DNA of 64,000 nt from Azospirillum rugosum (GTDB lineage: Bacteria; Pseudomonadota; Alphaproteobacteria; Azospirillales; Azospirillaceae). Positions 33,744 to 42,607 of the stretch are shown here, one piece after another (position 1 is the stretch's first letter; every line of letters begins with the position of its first letter). Below the pieces are notes generated by a model. It made no database searches. It saw only the letters and a list, made by a program, of their open reading frames with translations, and was not told where the DNA came from. The translations under genes were made by a program, and so were the position numbers. Location: positions 1-64,000 of the forward strand of contig NZ_JAGINP010000035.1 of assembly GCF_017876155.1 (NCBI RefSeq), written 5' to 3'.

Positions 33744-34772
33744 ATGGCAAAGATCAGAACCGTGCTGGGGGACATCGCCCCGGAAGAGGCCGGCCCGACG
33801 CTGACCCACGAGCATCTGCGCTACGCCTACACCGGGTGGCAAAGCGACCACAATTGCGTCTGGGACATGCGGGAATCGGCTGCCCAGATCGCCCAGGTCG
33901 TCAGGGACGGCGTCGAGCGCTACGGCTTCAAGACCATCGTCGACATGACGCCGCCGGAGATCGGGCGTCACCCGGAGCTGATGGCCGAGGTCTCGCGGCA
34001 GAGCGGCGCCCACATCATCGCCATCGCCGGTTTCTTCCCGGAAGTCGAGGGCATGGGAATCCCCTACCACTGGCGCCGCCAGTCGGTCGAGTACATCGCC
34101 GACGCCATGGTGCGCGACCTGACCGAAGGCATGGTCTACGAAGGCCGCCTGACACCCTACAAGGCCGGCATGCTCAAGGCCGCCACCGGGGGAAGTTCGG
34201 TCAAGGTGGCCCGGATGGGCGTCAACGGCCGGCACATCGGCCCCTACGAGGACCGGGTGATCCGGGGCATCGCCCGCGCCCAGCGCCGGACCGGCTGCTC
34301 CATCAACACACACACCCAGCCGATGGAGTACAAGGCCTACAATCCGGGGCTGGAACTCCTCGACCTGCTGGAGGAGGAAGGGGCCGACCCGACCCGCGTC
34401 ATCATCGGCCATGCCTTCGTCCATCCCGACATCGATCAGCTGAAGGCGATCTGCGAACGGGGCGCCTGCCTCCAGATCGACCACATCGGCATCCCCTGGC
34501 AGAACGACAGCGCCGAGGCGCTCGACGAGCTGATCGCCAACGCCGTCTGCGCCCTCGCCGACGCCGGTTACCTGGACCGCCTCGTCTTCTCCTACGACCG
34601 GTTCTTCACCTACGTGCGCGGCCCCGCCGGCCTGCCCGATCTGGAAAACGAATCGGTGCCCATCGGCTACATGGTCGAGCAGTTCGTCCCGCGGCTGGAG
34701 CGCAAGGGTTTCGGCCGGGACGAAATGCATAAGGTCATGGTGGAGAACCCTGCGCGCCTGCTGGCCTTTTGA
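33744..34772 (+). CDS. Phosphotriesterase-family metal hydrolase
   Basis: This 342-residue TIM-barrel hydrolase belongs to the phosphotriesterase/lactonase family. The metal site is shown by THEH (about residues 21-24), the histidine strands INTHTQP and IIGHAF, and the aspartate in FSYDRFF. A lysine in KAATGGSSVKVARMG may be the carboxylated bridging residue. The ancestral activity is usually lactone hydrolysis, and the substrate here is unknown. The start ATG 33744 follows AAAGGGGTGGAG. It lies between two DJ-1/PfpI paralogues and upstream of an alpha/beta hydrolase, all closely spaced, so a shared catabolic or detoxifying pathway is likely. Confidence 0.88.
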   Translation: MAKIRTVLGDIAPEEAGPTLTHEHLRYAYTGWQSDHNCVWDMRESAAQIAQVVRDGVERYGFKTIVDMTPPEIGRHPELMAEVSRQSGAHIIAIAGFFPEVEGMGIPYHWRRQSVEYIADAMVRDLTEGMVYEGRLTPYKAGMLKAATGGSSVKVARMGVNGRHIGPYEDRVIRGIARAQRRTGCSINTHTQPMEYKAYNPGLELLDLLEEEGADPTRVIIGHAFVHPDIDQLKAICERGACLQIDHIGIPWQNDSAEALDELIANAVCALADAGYLDRLVFSYDRFFTYVRGPAGLPDLENESVPIGYMVEQFVPRLERKGFGRDEMHKVMVENPARLLAF

Positions 34773-34825
34773 CGCCGCGCCGCACGCGCCTGCCCACAAC
34801 ACGCCGCTTCATGAGGAGCAAGGAC

Positions 34826-35500
34826 ATGAATCTCGCCGATGCCCAAGTCGCCGTCCTGGCGGAGAACCTGTATCAGGAACTGGAGCTTTGGTACCCGGTG
34901 CTCCGCCTGCGGGAGGCGGGGGCGAACGTCGTCGTCGTGGCACCCACCGCCGACCAGCCCTACGCCAGCAAGCTCGGCTACCCGGTGACGGCCGACCGCG
35001 CGGTGGCTGATGTTACGGCGGAGGACTTCGACGCCGTTGTCATTCCCGGTGGTTTCGCGCCGGAAGGAATCCGCCGCAACAAGGCGATGGTCGATCTGGT
35101 GCGCGCCGTCCATGACCAAGGCGGCTTGGTCGCTGCCGTCTGCCACGCGGGCTGGGTGCTGGCCTCGGCCGGGATCGCCCGCGGACGCACGCTGACCTGC
35201 GTCTCGCTGATCAAGGACGACGTCGTCAACGCCGGGGCCAACTATGTGGACGAGCCGGTGGTGCGGGACGGCAACATCATCACCTCCCGCCTGCCGAGCG
35301 ACCTTCCCGTCTTCGCGCGGGAAATCGTCGCGTACTTGGAGGAGACGCCGTCGCGGCGGAGCAACGGACGGATGCTCATGCCGGCCAACGGGCGGGCGTC
35401 ATCGTCCGCCGCCTTCACCACGCCGGTTGAATTGGTCATGGGGCCGCGCGGCAAGGCGTCCGCCAACTACGTGTCCGTCGTCGTCGAAGCCAAGGCGTGA
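34826..35500 (+). CDS. DJ-1/PfpI-family protein
   Basis: This 224-residue protein has the DJ-1/PfpI fold with the nucleophile elbow AAVCHAGWVLASA, where the cysteine is C106 and is followed by His. It also has the conserved VIPGG loop and the segment NYVDEPVVRDGNIITSR near the end of the domain. A Ser/Ala/Gly-rich tail of about 45 residues follows. Relatives are proteases, chaperones or glyoxalase III-type hydratases. AGGAG precedes ATG 34826. It follows the phosphotriesterase-family gene by 53 bases and has a shorter, nucleophile-free paralogue at 33285. Confidence 0.88.
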   Translation: MNLADAQVAVLAENLYQELELWYPVLRLREAGANVVVVAPTADQPYASKLGYPVTADRAVADVTAEDFDAVVIPGGFAPEGIRRNKAMVDLVRAVHDQGGLVAAVCHAGWVLASAGIARGRTLTCVSLIKDDVVNAGANYVDEPVVRDGNIITSRLPSDLPVFAREIVAYLEETPSRRSNGRMLMPANGRASSSAAFTTPVELVMGPRGKASANYVSVVVEAKA

Positions 35501-35517
35501 TGGGGGAGTGAGGTCGC

Positions 35518-36366
35518 ATGCAGGTTCGCTACTGCACGCTCAACGGCGAGAAGTCCCGCTATTACGAGGCGGGGTCCGGCCCGCCCATCCTGCTGCTGCA
35601 CGGCGTCGGATCATCGGCCGATTCCTGGATCCGCACCGCCGAAGCGTTGTCCGGGGTGGCGAGGGTTATCGCTCCAGACCTGCCGGGCCACGGCTTCACT
35701 CCGGCGCGGCCCTATGAGGGAGCGCCGCAGGGCGCCATGATGGAGCACATCCTGGCGCTGATCGACCATCTGGAACTGCGCCGCTTTTCCGTCGGCGGCA
35801 GTTCCTTCGGTGCGATGCTGGCCTTGCTCACCTACTTCGCGCGCAAGGAGTCTGTCGAGCGCATCGTGCTGACGAGCAGCGCGACGGCGACGCTGCCCGA
35901 CGAGGAACGGCTGGCCGGGCTGAAGCAGGCCTACAACGCCAGCATCGCCGCCTATCGCGCGCCGAGCCTGGAAAGCGTCATCGGCCGGTCGCGCAATCTG
36001 TTCTTCGACCCGGACAAGGTTTCGCGCGAACTGGCGCTGCTTCAGCTCAACATCTTCGCCCAGCCCGGCATGGAGGCGAACTTCGAAAAGCTGCTGCGCG
36101 GGCTTATGGACATGGAGGCCGTGCGCCCCTACCGGGTCGATCACCGGTTCGGCGAGATCGCCGTGCCGCTGCTGATGATCTGGGGCCTGCAAGACCGGCA
36201 GGTCAACGTCCACCGCGCTATCGAAGCGGCAAGGCAGGCGGCCGAAGCCTATTTCGTCGGGATGGAGAACTGCGGCCACGTTCCGCATCTCGAACATCCG
36301 GAGCGGGTCCATGAGTTGATGGCCGCGTTCCTGTCCGGCGAAAGTCTGGCGCAATATCGCGTGTAG
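35518..36366 (+). CDS. Alpha/beta-fold hydrolase
   Basis: This 282-residue alpha/beta hydrolase has the oxyanion motif LLLHGVGSSADSW, the nucleophile elbow GGSSFGAM with the catalytic serine near 101, the acid in WGLQDRQV and the catalytic histidine in NCGHVPHLE. The type is that of meta-cleavage product hydrolases, esterases and lactonases. It follows the DJ-1 gene by 17 bases and ends the operon. With a lactonase-like metal hydrolase upstream, an ester or lactone substrate is plausible. The exact reaction is unknown. Confidence 0.88.
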   Translation: MQVRYCTLNGEKSRYYEAGSGPPILLLHGVGSSADSWIRTAEALSGVARVIAPDLPGHGFTPARPYEGAPQGAMMEHILALIDHLELRRFSVGGSSFGAMLALLTYFARKESVERIVLTSSATATLPDEERLAGLKQAYNASIAAYRAPSLESVIGRSRNLFFDPDKVSRELALLQLNIFAQPGMEANFEKLLRGLMDMEAVRPYRVDHRFGEIAVPLLMIWGLQDRQVNVHRAIEAARQAAEAYFVGMENCGHVPHLEHPERVHELMAAFLSGESLAQYRV

Positions 36367-36599
36367 CCGGCGAGACGAAGGACCCGAGGGGCGGTGCGGC
36401 CGTTCGTTGATCGGCCACGGATCGCCTCCGGGCACCGTTCTTTTAGAGGCTGTTCGTGGAAATCAGGCGCTGACAGCATGGGCAGCCAGCCGGTTCGCCC
36501 GCCCTCGCGCGCGACAATCAATTCCAACCCGATTGACGCTCCGCGACAGGACGCTTGAAACCCTTCCGCTTCAGCGTCAATCATGTCCGTACCGCGACG

Positions 36600-37230
36600 C
36601 CGGACCTTCTCATCCAGATTGTCGCGCCATAGCAGTAGTAGCCCCGATATTCCTGGCCCCAGCGGTCGCGAAAAGGATCGTGGTAAAAGTTGCGCCGGAT
36701 CCCGCGGTGGATCGGAGCGCGTGCCACCGCTGACCTTGCGTCGTGTGACGGGGGAGCGGATGTCGATTTCCGAGCCGTTGGTGTGCAGGGGGATGTCGCG
36801 CTGTCCGGTAGGTCTTCAGGTCGGCGTAGAACCACCAGATCAAGGCGCGGATACGCTGCTGGGCGGCGTACTGGGCCGGGGTGAAGGTATCGAGCTTGTG
36901 CACCAGACGTTCGGCGTGCACCCAGCACAACGCGTGCCGGCCGACATCGAACTGCCCGGCGTCGTCGCTGACGATCACCGTGTGGGGCAGCAGGCCGTGC
37001 TCCTGGATGCTGCCCCACACCGCCGCCTCGGTGGCCAGCCGCTTGGCACGTCGCCGTTCCGGCGCACAGGCGACAGGAAGAACCGTCCGTTCGAAGAACG
37101 ACATCGCCGCTGCGCCGAGTCCCACGACCCGTCGGAATGGAAGTAGACGTCGCCCAGGCGCACGGTGGAGGACCCGCCAGAATGCAGGAACAGATCGCCG
37201 TCCCGTAAACGTGGCCCGCCACCTTGATGA
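36600..37230 (-). pseudogene. Decayed transposase, multiple frameshifts
   Basis: Minus-strand frames read in turn VRLGDVYFHSDGSW (near 37160), VIVSDDAGQFDVGRHALCW with VHAERLVHKLD (36880-36985), IWWFYADLKTY (near 36830) and VTRRKVSGGTRSD (near 36740). These are conserved pieces of one transposase, including an aspartate pair (SDDAGQF) of the DDE type, but they lie in different frames. Several frameshifts and the loss of both ends show that it is dead. I cannot fix the IS family with certainty and see no terminal repeats. It marks the border between the phosphotriesterase operon and the hydroxy-acid cluster. Confidence 0.7.
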
Positions 37231-37291
37231 GGCTGTATTCAAATCACGATACCGGCACGAAGTCTGACGGAACCCTACAAACATATTCTGG

Positions 37292-37945
37292 TCACTTGAC
37301 GCTCGGAAACTCGAAGATCGTCGGGATTGGAACGCCGCGCCGGATGTCCCGGACCCAGCCTTCCTCCTTGAGCAGATGGGCCTGCGCCGCGGCCAGCACC
37401 GCATCGGCCTGTTCCAAAGGGACAACGACCACCCCGTCGTCGTTGCCGAGCACAATGTCGCCCGACCGCACCGGAACCCCAGCAACCGAAACCAAGCCAT
37501 CCACCGTGCCGCCGAAGCCGTGGTGAGGGCCGCGCGGCACCACCGACCGGCAGAACATGGCAAACCCCGCCTTGCGCATGTCGGCGACGTCGCGGACGGC
37601 GCCGTCGATCACGGCACCGCCCAGACGGCGGTGAACGGCCTCTTCCGTCATCACACCGCCCCACACCGCGGTGTCTTCGACCCCGCCGGCATCGACCATT
37701 ACGATCTCGCCGGGGCGGGCGGCGCTGATGAGGGCACAGATCGGCCCGCAATCGCCGACCATGGTCGTCACCGTGCGGGCTTGGCCGCACAGGCTTTGGC
37801 CTTCGCGGATCGGCTTGATCGCGGCGCTCATCACCTGGGTGCGGTTCATGCAGTCCGACGCGACCGCCGGCGGGATCGCCCGCCACGCGTCGAGTTCCTC
37901 GTCGCTGAGCACCCGGAACGGGGTGTCCTGTTGAAGGAGGGCCAT
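37292..37945 (-). CDS. RraA-family aldolase
   Basis: This 217-residue protein belongs to the RraA/HMG aldolase family (often misnamed dimethylmenaquinone methyltransferase). The active-site pattern is visible: MVDAGGVEDTAVWGG, with DGAVRDVADMR about 25 residues later carrying the conserved Arg-Asp. Catalytic members cleave 4-hydroxy-4-methyl-2-oxoglutarate or decarboxylate oxaloacetate; RraA itself inhibits RNase E. It is the last gene of the leftward hydroxy-acid operon, next to a dehydrogenase and an oxidase that make 2-oxo acids. An aldolase role is therefore more likely than the RNase role. Confidence 0.85.
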   Translation of the reverse strand: MALLQQDTPFRVLSDEELDAWRAIPPAVASDCMNRTQVMSAAIKPIREGQSLCGQARTVTTMVGDCGPICALISAARPGEIVMVDAGGVEDTAVWGGVMTEEAVHRRLGGAVIDGAVRDVADMRKAGFAMFCRSVVPRGPHHGFGGTVDGLVSVAGVPVRSGDIVLGNDDGVVVVPLEQADAVLAAAQAHLLKEEGWVRDIRRGVPIPTIFEFPSVK

Positions 37946-38013
37946 GGCGTGTTCCTGATTCCTGTGTTGCGGGGCCGGCGTTTCAGCGAGTCTTGGGTTC
38001 AGAGAGCCCCGGT

Positions 38014-39039
38014 TCAGAGCGCGTGGGCGTCCCAGCCGGGGTTGACGTTGTTCCGCAGCCGCCCCTCGAAGAGGTAGTCGAGCAGGATTTCCGCGGAGAA
38101 GGTCCGCATGTCGAGATAGCCGGCCTCGGAATAGAAGGCCGCGTGCGGCGTCACGACGAACCGCCCGGCGAGCCACGGCTCGTCCCGCTGCCACGCGGCG
38201 AGCAACGGTGGCGCCGGCACCGGCGGTTCCTTGGGCAGCACGTCAAGGCCGGCGGCAGCAAGATGGCCGCTCTTCAAGGCGTCATGGACCGCGTCCACGT
38301 CGACCAGTCCGCCGCGGGCGATGTTGAGCAGGATGCCGCCGGGCTTCATCCGCGCCAGCTCGTCCCGGCCGATCATGTTGCGGGTCTCCGCCGACAGGGG
38401 CACATGCAGGCTGACGACGTCGGAGCGGGACAGCAGGTCGGACAGCGTCCTCACCCGCTCGATCCCCAGACCCAGGTCGTGCCCCTCCGGCAGGTAAGGG
38501 TCGACGTAGATCACCTTCATGTCGAAGGCCGCGGCGCGGCGCATGATCGCGGTGCCGATGCGCCCCATGCCGATCGCCCCGAAAGTGGCGCCGCGGATCC
38601 GGCGGACGACGGGCACGTCCTCCGCCCGGAAGCCGGCCGCAAGGTCGGCCTTAAGCCGCGCCTGGTAGGTGCCGATGCCGCGCACGAGGTGCAGGAGCAT
38701 CGCCAGGGCATGGTCGGCCACCTCCGTGGTGCCGTAGTTCGGCACGTTGGACAGCGGAATGCCGCGCGCGCGGCAGGCCGCGCCGTCGACGTTGTCGAAG
38801 CCGACGCCGACGCGGACGATCAGGCGGCAGTGATCGAGCTTGGCGACGACCTCCGGCGTGATCCGCATGCGGTGCCAGACCAGGATGGCGTCGCACGACC
38901 GCCAGGCGTCGTCGGGAATGGCCGCCGGGTCGGTTTCATCGAAGACCATGTAGTCGATCCGGTCGCCGGTGACGCCGCGCTCGACGTCGAGGTCGCGCAG
39001 ATGGGCGTCGGGGACCAGAACCTTGAGGGGCTTCGTCAT
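38014..39039 (-). CDS. D-2-hydroxyacid dehydrogenase
   Basis: This 341-residue NAD-dependent enzyme is of the D-isomer-specific 2-hydroxyacid dehydrogenase/CtBP type. The Rossmann motif is GAIGMGRIGTAIMRRAAAF, near residue 155. The substrate-binding arginine lies in NIARGGLVDVDAV, the acid pair partner follows, and the catalytic histidine is in TPHAAFYSE. It interconverts a D-2-hydroxy acid and a 2-oxo acid. It lies 68 bases upstream of the RraA-type gene and 52 bases after the importer ATPase stop, in the same operon as an L-type oxidase. Confidence 0.9.
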   Translation of the reverse strand: MTKPLKVLVPDAHLRDLDVERGVTGDRIDYMVFDETDPAAIPDDAWRSCDAILVWHRMRITPEVVAKLDHCRLIVRVGVGFDNVDGAACRARGIPLSNVPNYGTTEVADHALAMLLHLVRGIGTYQARLKADLAAGFRAEDVPVVRRIRGATFGAIGMGRIGTAIMRRAAAFDMKVIYVDPYLPEGHDLGLGIERVRTLSDLLSRSDVVSLHVPLSAETRNMIGRDELARMKPGGILLNIARGGLVDVDAVHDALKSGHLAAAGLDVLPKEPPVPAPPLLAAWQRDEPWLAGRFVVTPHAAFYSEAGYLDMRTFSAEILLDYLFEGRLRNNVNPGWDAHAL

Positions 39040-39091
39040 CGTGTTCCTTGGGAGTTTGCCTGTCTTCAGGTCGGCACTCGGGATTGGCCGG

Positions 39092-39847
39092 TCACAGGAC
39101 CTTGTCGAGGAAGGCCTTCAGGCGCGGGTCGTTCGGGCTCTTGAAGAGCCGGGCGGGCGGGCCGTGCTCCACGATCACGCCTTTGTCGGTGAAGAAGATT
39201 TCGTCCGCGACCTCCTGGGCGAAACGCATCTCGTGCGTGACCAGCACGCAGGTCATGCCTTCGCGGGCCAGCTCGCGGATCACGTTCAGGACCTCGCTGA
39301 CCATCTCCGGGTCCAGGGCGGCGGTCACCTCGTCGAACAGGATGACGCGCGGCTGCATGGCCAGCGCGCGGGCGATGGCGACGCGCTGCTGCTGCCCGCC
39401 GGACAGCTCGCCCGGATAGGCGTTCTCCTTCCCGGTCAGCCGCACCTTGGCGAGCAGGGCCAACGCCCGCTCGCGAACCACCGCCGGCTTCTCGCCCAGC
39501 ACCTGGACGGGCGCCATGGTCAGGTTCTGCAGCACCGTGCGGTGCGGAAAGAGATTGTACTGCTGGAACACCATGGCGACCTCATGCCGGAGCGGCACAA
39601 GGTGCTTATCCTTGGTCAGCGTCTCCACCGCGAAGGAGCCGACCCGGACGGTGCCGCGGTCGATGGTGATCAGGCCGTTGATGCAGCGCAGGATCGTCGA
39701 TTTGCCCGAGCCGGACGGTCCGATGATGCACACGACGCCACCGTCGCGGACGGACATCGACACGCCCTTGAGCACCTCGATGGAGCCGAAGGACTTGTGG
39801 ACGTCCCGCAATTCGATGAGCGGGGCGGATGGTTGGACTTGGGTCAT
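39092..39847 (-). CDS. Amino-acid type ABC transporter ATPase
   Basis: This 251-residue ATP-binding subunit has Walker A GPSGSGKST, the Q-loop QQYNLFPH, the signature LSGGQQQR and Walker B VILFDEVTAALDPE. It is of the GlnQ/HisP class that powers uptake of polar amino acids and small organic acids. Its ATG at 39847 overlaps the stop of the upstream permease gene as ATGA. It works with permeases at 39844 and 40650 and the binding protein at 42608. One aromatic change in the D-loop region is not unusual. Confidence 0.92.
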   Translation of the reverse strand: MTQVQPSAPLIELRDVHKSFGSIEVLKGVSMSVRDGGVVCIIGPSGSGKSTILRCINGLITIDRGTVRVGSFAVETLTKDKHLVPLRHEVAMVFQQYNLFPHRTVLQNLTMAPVQVLGEKPAVVRERALALLAKVRLTGKENAYPGELSGGQQQRVAIARALAMQPRVILFDEVTAALDPEMVSEVLNVIRELAREGMTCVLVTHEMRFAQEVADEIFFTDKGVIVEHGPPARLFKSPNDPRLKAFLDKVL

Positions 39848-40644
39848 TTGCGCACTCGCACCCGTTGCTCCAGCCAACGCGTCAGGATGGCGATGGGAAA
39901 GCAGAAGAGAAAGAAGAGGTAGAGGATGTAGAGGTACACCGCGGTCGCCACGTGGTCGCCGTCGCTGGCGATGACCGTGCGGGCGACCGACAGCACGTCG
40001 TGCGTCCCCGTGACCACGACCAGGCTGGAGCCGATGAACAGCATCGCGTAGGTCGTCATCAGGTTCGGTGTCATGATCGGGATCGCCTGGGGAACCACCA
40101 CGCGCCGCAGGATCTGGAGCCGGCGGTAGCCGAGCGCGCGCGCCGACTCCCACTGGCCGGTGGGCACGGACTCCACGCCGCCGCGGAACACCTCCGCGAT
40201 GTTGGCCGTGACCGGCAGCGCCAAGCCGATGGTCGCCTTGATCATCGGGGAGATCTCGATGAACCGGCCGAAGATCCGCACCTCGAAGGGCAGCAGGTAG
40301 AGCATTGCGTAGAGCACGACCAGCCAGGGCGAGTTCCGCAGCAGGTTCATGACCAGGACTGACGGGCCGCGGATCACCGCCGACTGCGAGATCATCCCGA
40401 CGCCAAGCGCCGTGCCGGCGACCGCGGCCAGCGCCATCGCCCACAGGCTGATGACGATGTTGGCGGCGAAGCCACCCTCAAACGCCGAGAAATCGGCCGA
40501 ACCGCTGAGCAGCAGCGGCGTCCGCCCCGCCACGTCACGCAGGATGGCGCCGCTGTCCGCGCCATAGACCGCGACGAACAGCGCCACGAGGACCAGCGTG
40601 ACGCCCAGCACGCCGACCAGGAAGATTTTGACGTGTGCGTTCAT
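39844..40644 (-). CDS. Amino-acid type ABC transporter permease
   Basis: This 266-residue inner-membrane permease is of the HisM/GlnP type. The family's cytoplasmic loop (EAA motif) is visible as GQWESARALGYRRLQILRRVVVPQAIP in its diagnostic parts SARALGYRR and VVPQAIP. About five membrane helices are present. A GTG at 40653 that overlaps the preceding stop is an alternative start; ATG 40644 is chosen here without strong ribosome-site support. It pairs with the second permease at 40650 and is followed by the ATPase with a 4-base overlap. Confidence 0.88.
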   Translation of the reverse strand: MNAHVKIFLVGVLGVTLVLVALFVAVYGADSGAILRDVAGRTPLLLSGSADFSAFEGGFAANIVISLWAMALAAVAGTALGVGMISQSAVIRGPSVLVMNLLRNSPWLVVLYAMLYLLPFEVRIFGRFIEISPMIKATIGLALPVTANIAEVFRGGVESVPTGQWESARALGYRRLQILRRVVVPQAIPIMTPNLMTTYAMLFIGSSLVVVTGTHDVLSVARTVIASDGDHVATAVYLYILYLFFLFCFPIAILTRWLEQRVRVRK

Positions 40645-40649
40645 GGCCG

Positions 40650-41357
40650 TCACGACCCGTAGCCGGGGATGCGGACGGCGGCGGCGATCCGGCGGACGAT
40701 CAGCACGGCCACGCCGGTGATCACCAGGTAGACCACCCAGATCAGCAGCATGACCTCAAGGTTGCGGAACGTCTCCAGCATGATTTGCGTGGCTCCGTAC
40801 ATCACGTCCGCCACGGCGACGAGCACCGCCTGGGACGATGTCTTGATCAGGCTGACGATGTTGCTCGCCATCGGCGGGATGCACAGCCGGAGGCCGATCG
40901 GCAGCTCGACGTGGCGGAAGGTTTGCAACCGGGTGTAGCCGAGCGCGCGGGCGCCCTCCACGGTCTGCGACGGCACGGCGAGCAGGCCCGAGCGGATGAT
41001 CTCGACCGCGATCGCGCCGTTGTAGAGGCCGAGCGAGAGCACCACGCAGGTGAAGCCGGTGAACAGCGGGATGCTCCGTCCCGTCGCCGGATCGGTGAGC
41101 GTCAGCCCGATGTCCGACAGCATGAAGTACAGGAAGAACAGCTGGACCAGCGGCGGCGTGTTGCGGAACAGTTCCACGAAGATGGTCGTCGGCGTTTGCA
41201 GGTAGCGCACGTTGAGATGAAGGAAGGCGGCGCCGATGATGCCGATGACGAACATCAGCACGATGCCGAGCAGGCTGAGAAGGACCGTGGTGCTGATTCC
41301 GTTCAGCAGCCAGCGCTGGTAGAGCGGGTCGAGCAGCCAGGCGTAATCGAGGGTCAT
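40650..41357 (-). CDS. Amino-acid type ABC transporter permease
   Basis: This 235-residue permease is the partner of the one at 39844. Its EAA-type loop is VEGARALGYTRLQTFRHVELPIGL, with ARALGYTRL as the core, and it has about five membrane helices (first near residues 16-40). Two non-identical permeases with one ATPase and one binding protein is the usual layout for this family. Its ATG at 41357 overlaps the stop of the alpha-hydroxyacid oxidase gene as ATGA. This ties import directly to catabolism. Confidence 0.9.
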   Translation of the reverse strand: MTLDYAWLLDPLYQRWLLNGISTTVLLSLLGIVLMFVIGIIGAAFLHLNVRYLQTPTTIFVELFRNTPPLVQLFFLYFMLSDIGLTLTDPATGRSIPLFTGFTCVVLSLGLYNGAIAVEIIRSGLLAVPSQTVEGARALGYTRLQTFRHVELPIGLRLCIPPMASNIVSLIKTSSQAVLVAVADVMYGATQIMLETFRNLEVMLLIWVVYLVITGVAVLIVRRIAAAVRIPGYGS

Positions 41358-42568
41358 GCGTCAGCCTCGACCGTCGTGCCTCGACCGTCGTGAAGGAGGG
41401 CGACCTTGTCGAACTCGTCCAGGCGGGTGATGCCCAGAAGCGCCATGGTCCGGCCGATGTCGTCCTTCATCAGCGACAGGGCGTGATCCAGCGCCACCTT
41501 CTCGCCCGCCGCCGCGGCGAGGAGGAGCGGCCGGCCGACGAAGACGAAGCGGGCGCCGAGCTTGATCGCCTTCAGCACGTCGCTGCCGCGGCGCACCCCG
41601 CCGTCGTACATCACAGTCAGGCCGTCCACCTGGTCGGCGATCCGCTCCAGCAGGTCGAGCGCGCCGGCCGCGCAGTCGATCTGCCGGCCGCCATGGTTGG
41701 ACACGATGATGCCGTCCACGCCCGCCTTCTCCGCCATCCGGGCGTCGGCGGCCGACATCACGCCCTTGAGGACCAGCCGCCCGGTCCAGCGCTTGCGGAT
41801 CCGCTCGATGTGCGTCCAGGACAGGCCGGCCCGCCGGCCGATGTCGCGGACGAGCGTCCGGGAGAAGACCGGCGGTCCCCGCTCCGCGTCCATGTTCTCG
41901 AAATGCGGTGCGTTGCCCGACAGAAAGCTGCGCAGCAGCACCCGCCACAGCCACCCCGGCCGGGTCGCCCCCTGCCACGCCAGATCGAGGCTCGGCTGGA
42001 CCGGGGAGCGGAAGCCGTGGCGCGCGGCCAGCTCGTGCTGCCCGTGCACCGCCGTGTCGACGGTCACCACCAGCGTGTCGAACCCGGCCCGCTCCACCCG
42101 CTCGACCATCGGGCGGATGCGGTCCTCGTCGCCGGGGATGTAGGCCTGGAACCAGCTGGTCGGGCCGGCCTGCCGCACCTCCTCCAGCCGGGTCAGCGAC
42201 GCGCCGCTGAGGATGAAGGGAAGCCCGGCCTGCGCCGCCGAGCGGGCGAACAGGACGTCGCAGTCCGGCGCCACCAGCCGGCTGAACCCCATCGGCGCGA
42301 TGCCGAACGGGCTTGCGTAGTCGACCCCGAACAGCCGGGTGGTCGTGTCGACGCCCGACACGTCGACCAGCACGTTCGGGACGAAGGCCCGCTCGGCAAA
42401 GGCCCGGAGGTTGCGGCGGTGGGTCGCCCCATCCTCGGAATAGCCGGACACGTATTTGAAGATCGCCCGCGGCAGCGTCCGTTCGGCCATCGGTTCGAAG
42501 TCGTTCAGGCACAGCGCCTGTTCCATCACCCGCGGCAGGCGCCGCGGGGTGACCTCACGTTCGTGCAT
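41354..42568 (-). CDS. FMN-dependent alpha-hydroxyacid oxidase
   Basis: This 404-residue enzyme is of the LldD/glycolate oxidase family, which oxidises L-2-hydroxy acids to 2-oxo acids. The active-site histidine is in VSNHGGRQID, the FMN-binding strands in PFGIAPMGF and VMYDGGVRRGSDVLKA, and an early YVSGYSEDGAT replaces the usual tyrosine-containing loop. It lies between the binding-protein gene and the permeases in one operon. Together with the D-specific dehydrogenase, it lets the cell use both hydroxy-acid enantiomers. The exact substrate is unknown. Confidence 0.9.
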   Translation of the reverse strand: MHEREVTPRRLPRVMEQALCLNDFEPMAERTLPRAIFKYVSGYSEDGATHRRNLRAFAERAFVPNVLVDVSGVDTTTRLFGVDYASPFGIAPMGFSRLVAPDCDVLFARSAAQAGLPFILSGASLTRLEEVRQAGPTSWFQAYIPGDEDRIRPMVERVERAGFDTLVVTVDTAVHGQHELAARHGFRSPVQPSLDLAWQGATRPGWLWRVLLRSFLSGNAPHFENMDAERGPPVFSRTLVRDIGRRAGLSWTHIERIRKRWTGRLVLKGVMSAADARMAEKAGVDGIIVSNHGGRQIDCAAGALDLLERIADQVDGLTVMYDGGVRRGSDVLKAIKLGARFVFVGRPLLLAAAAGEKVALDHALSLMKDDIGRTMALLGITRLDEFDKVALLHDGRGTTVEADA

Positions 42569-42607
42569 GATGAAGGTCCGATCAGGCGAAGGTTGGCGAC
42601 GGCGGCA

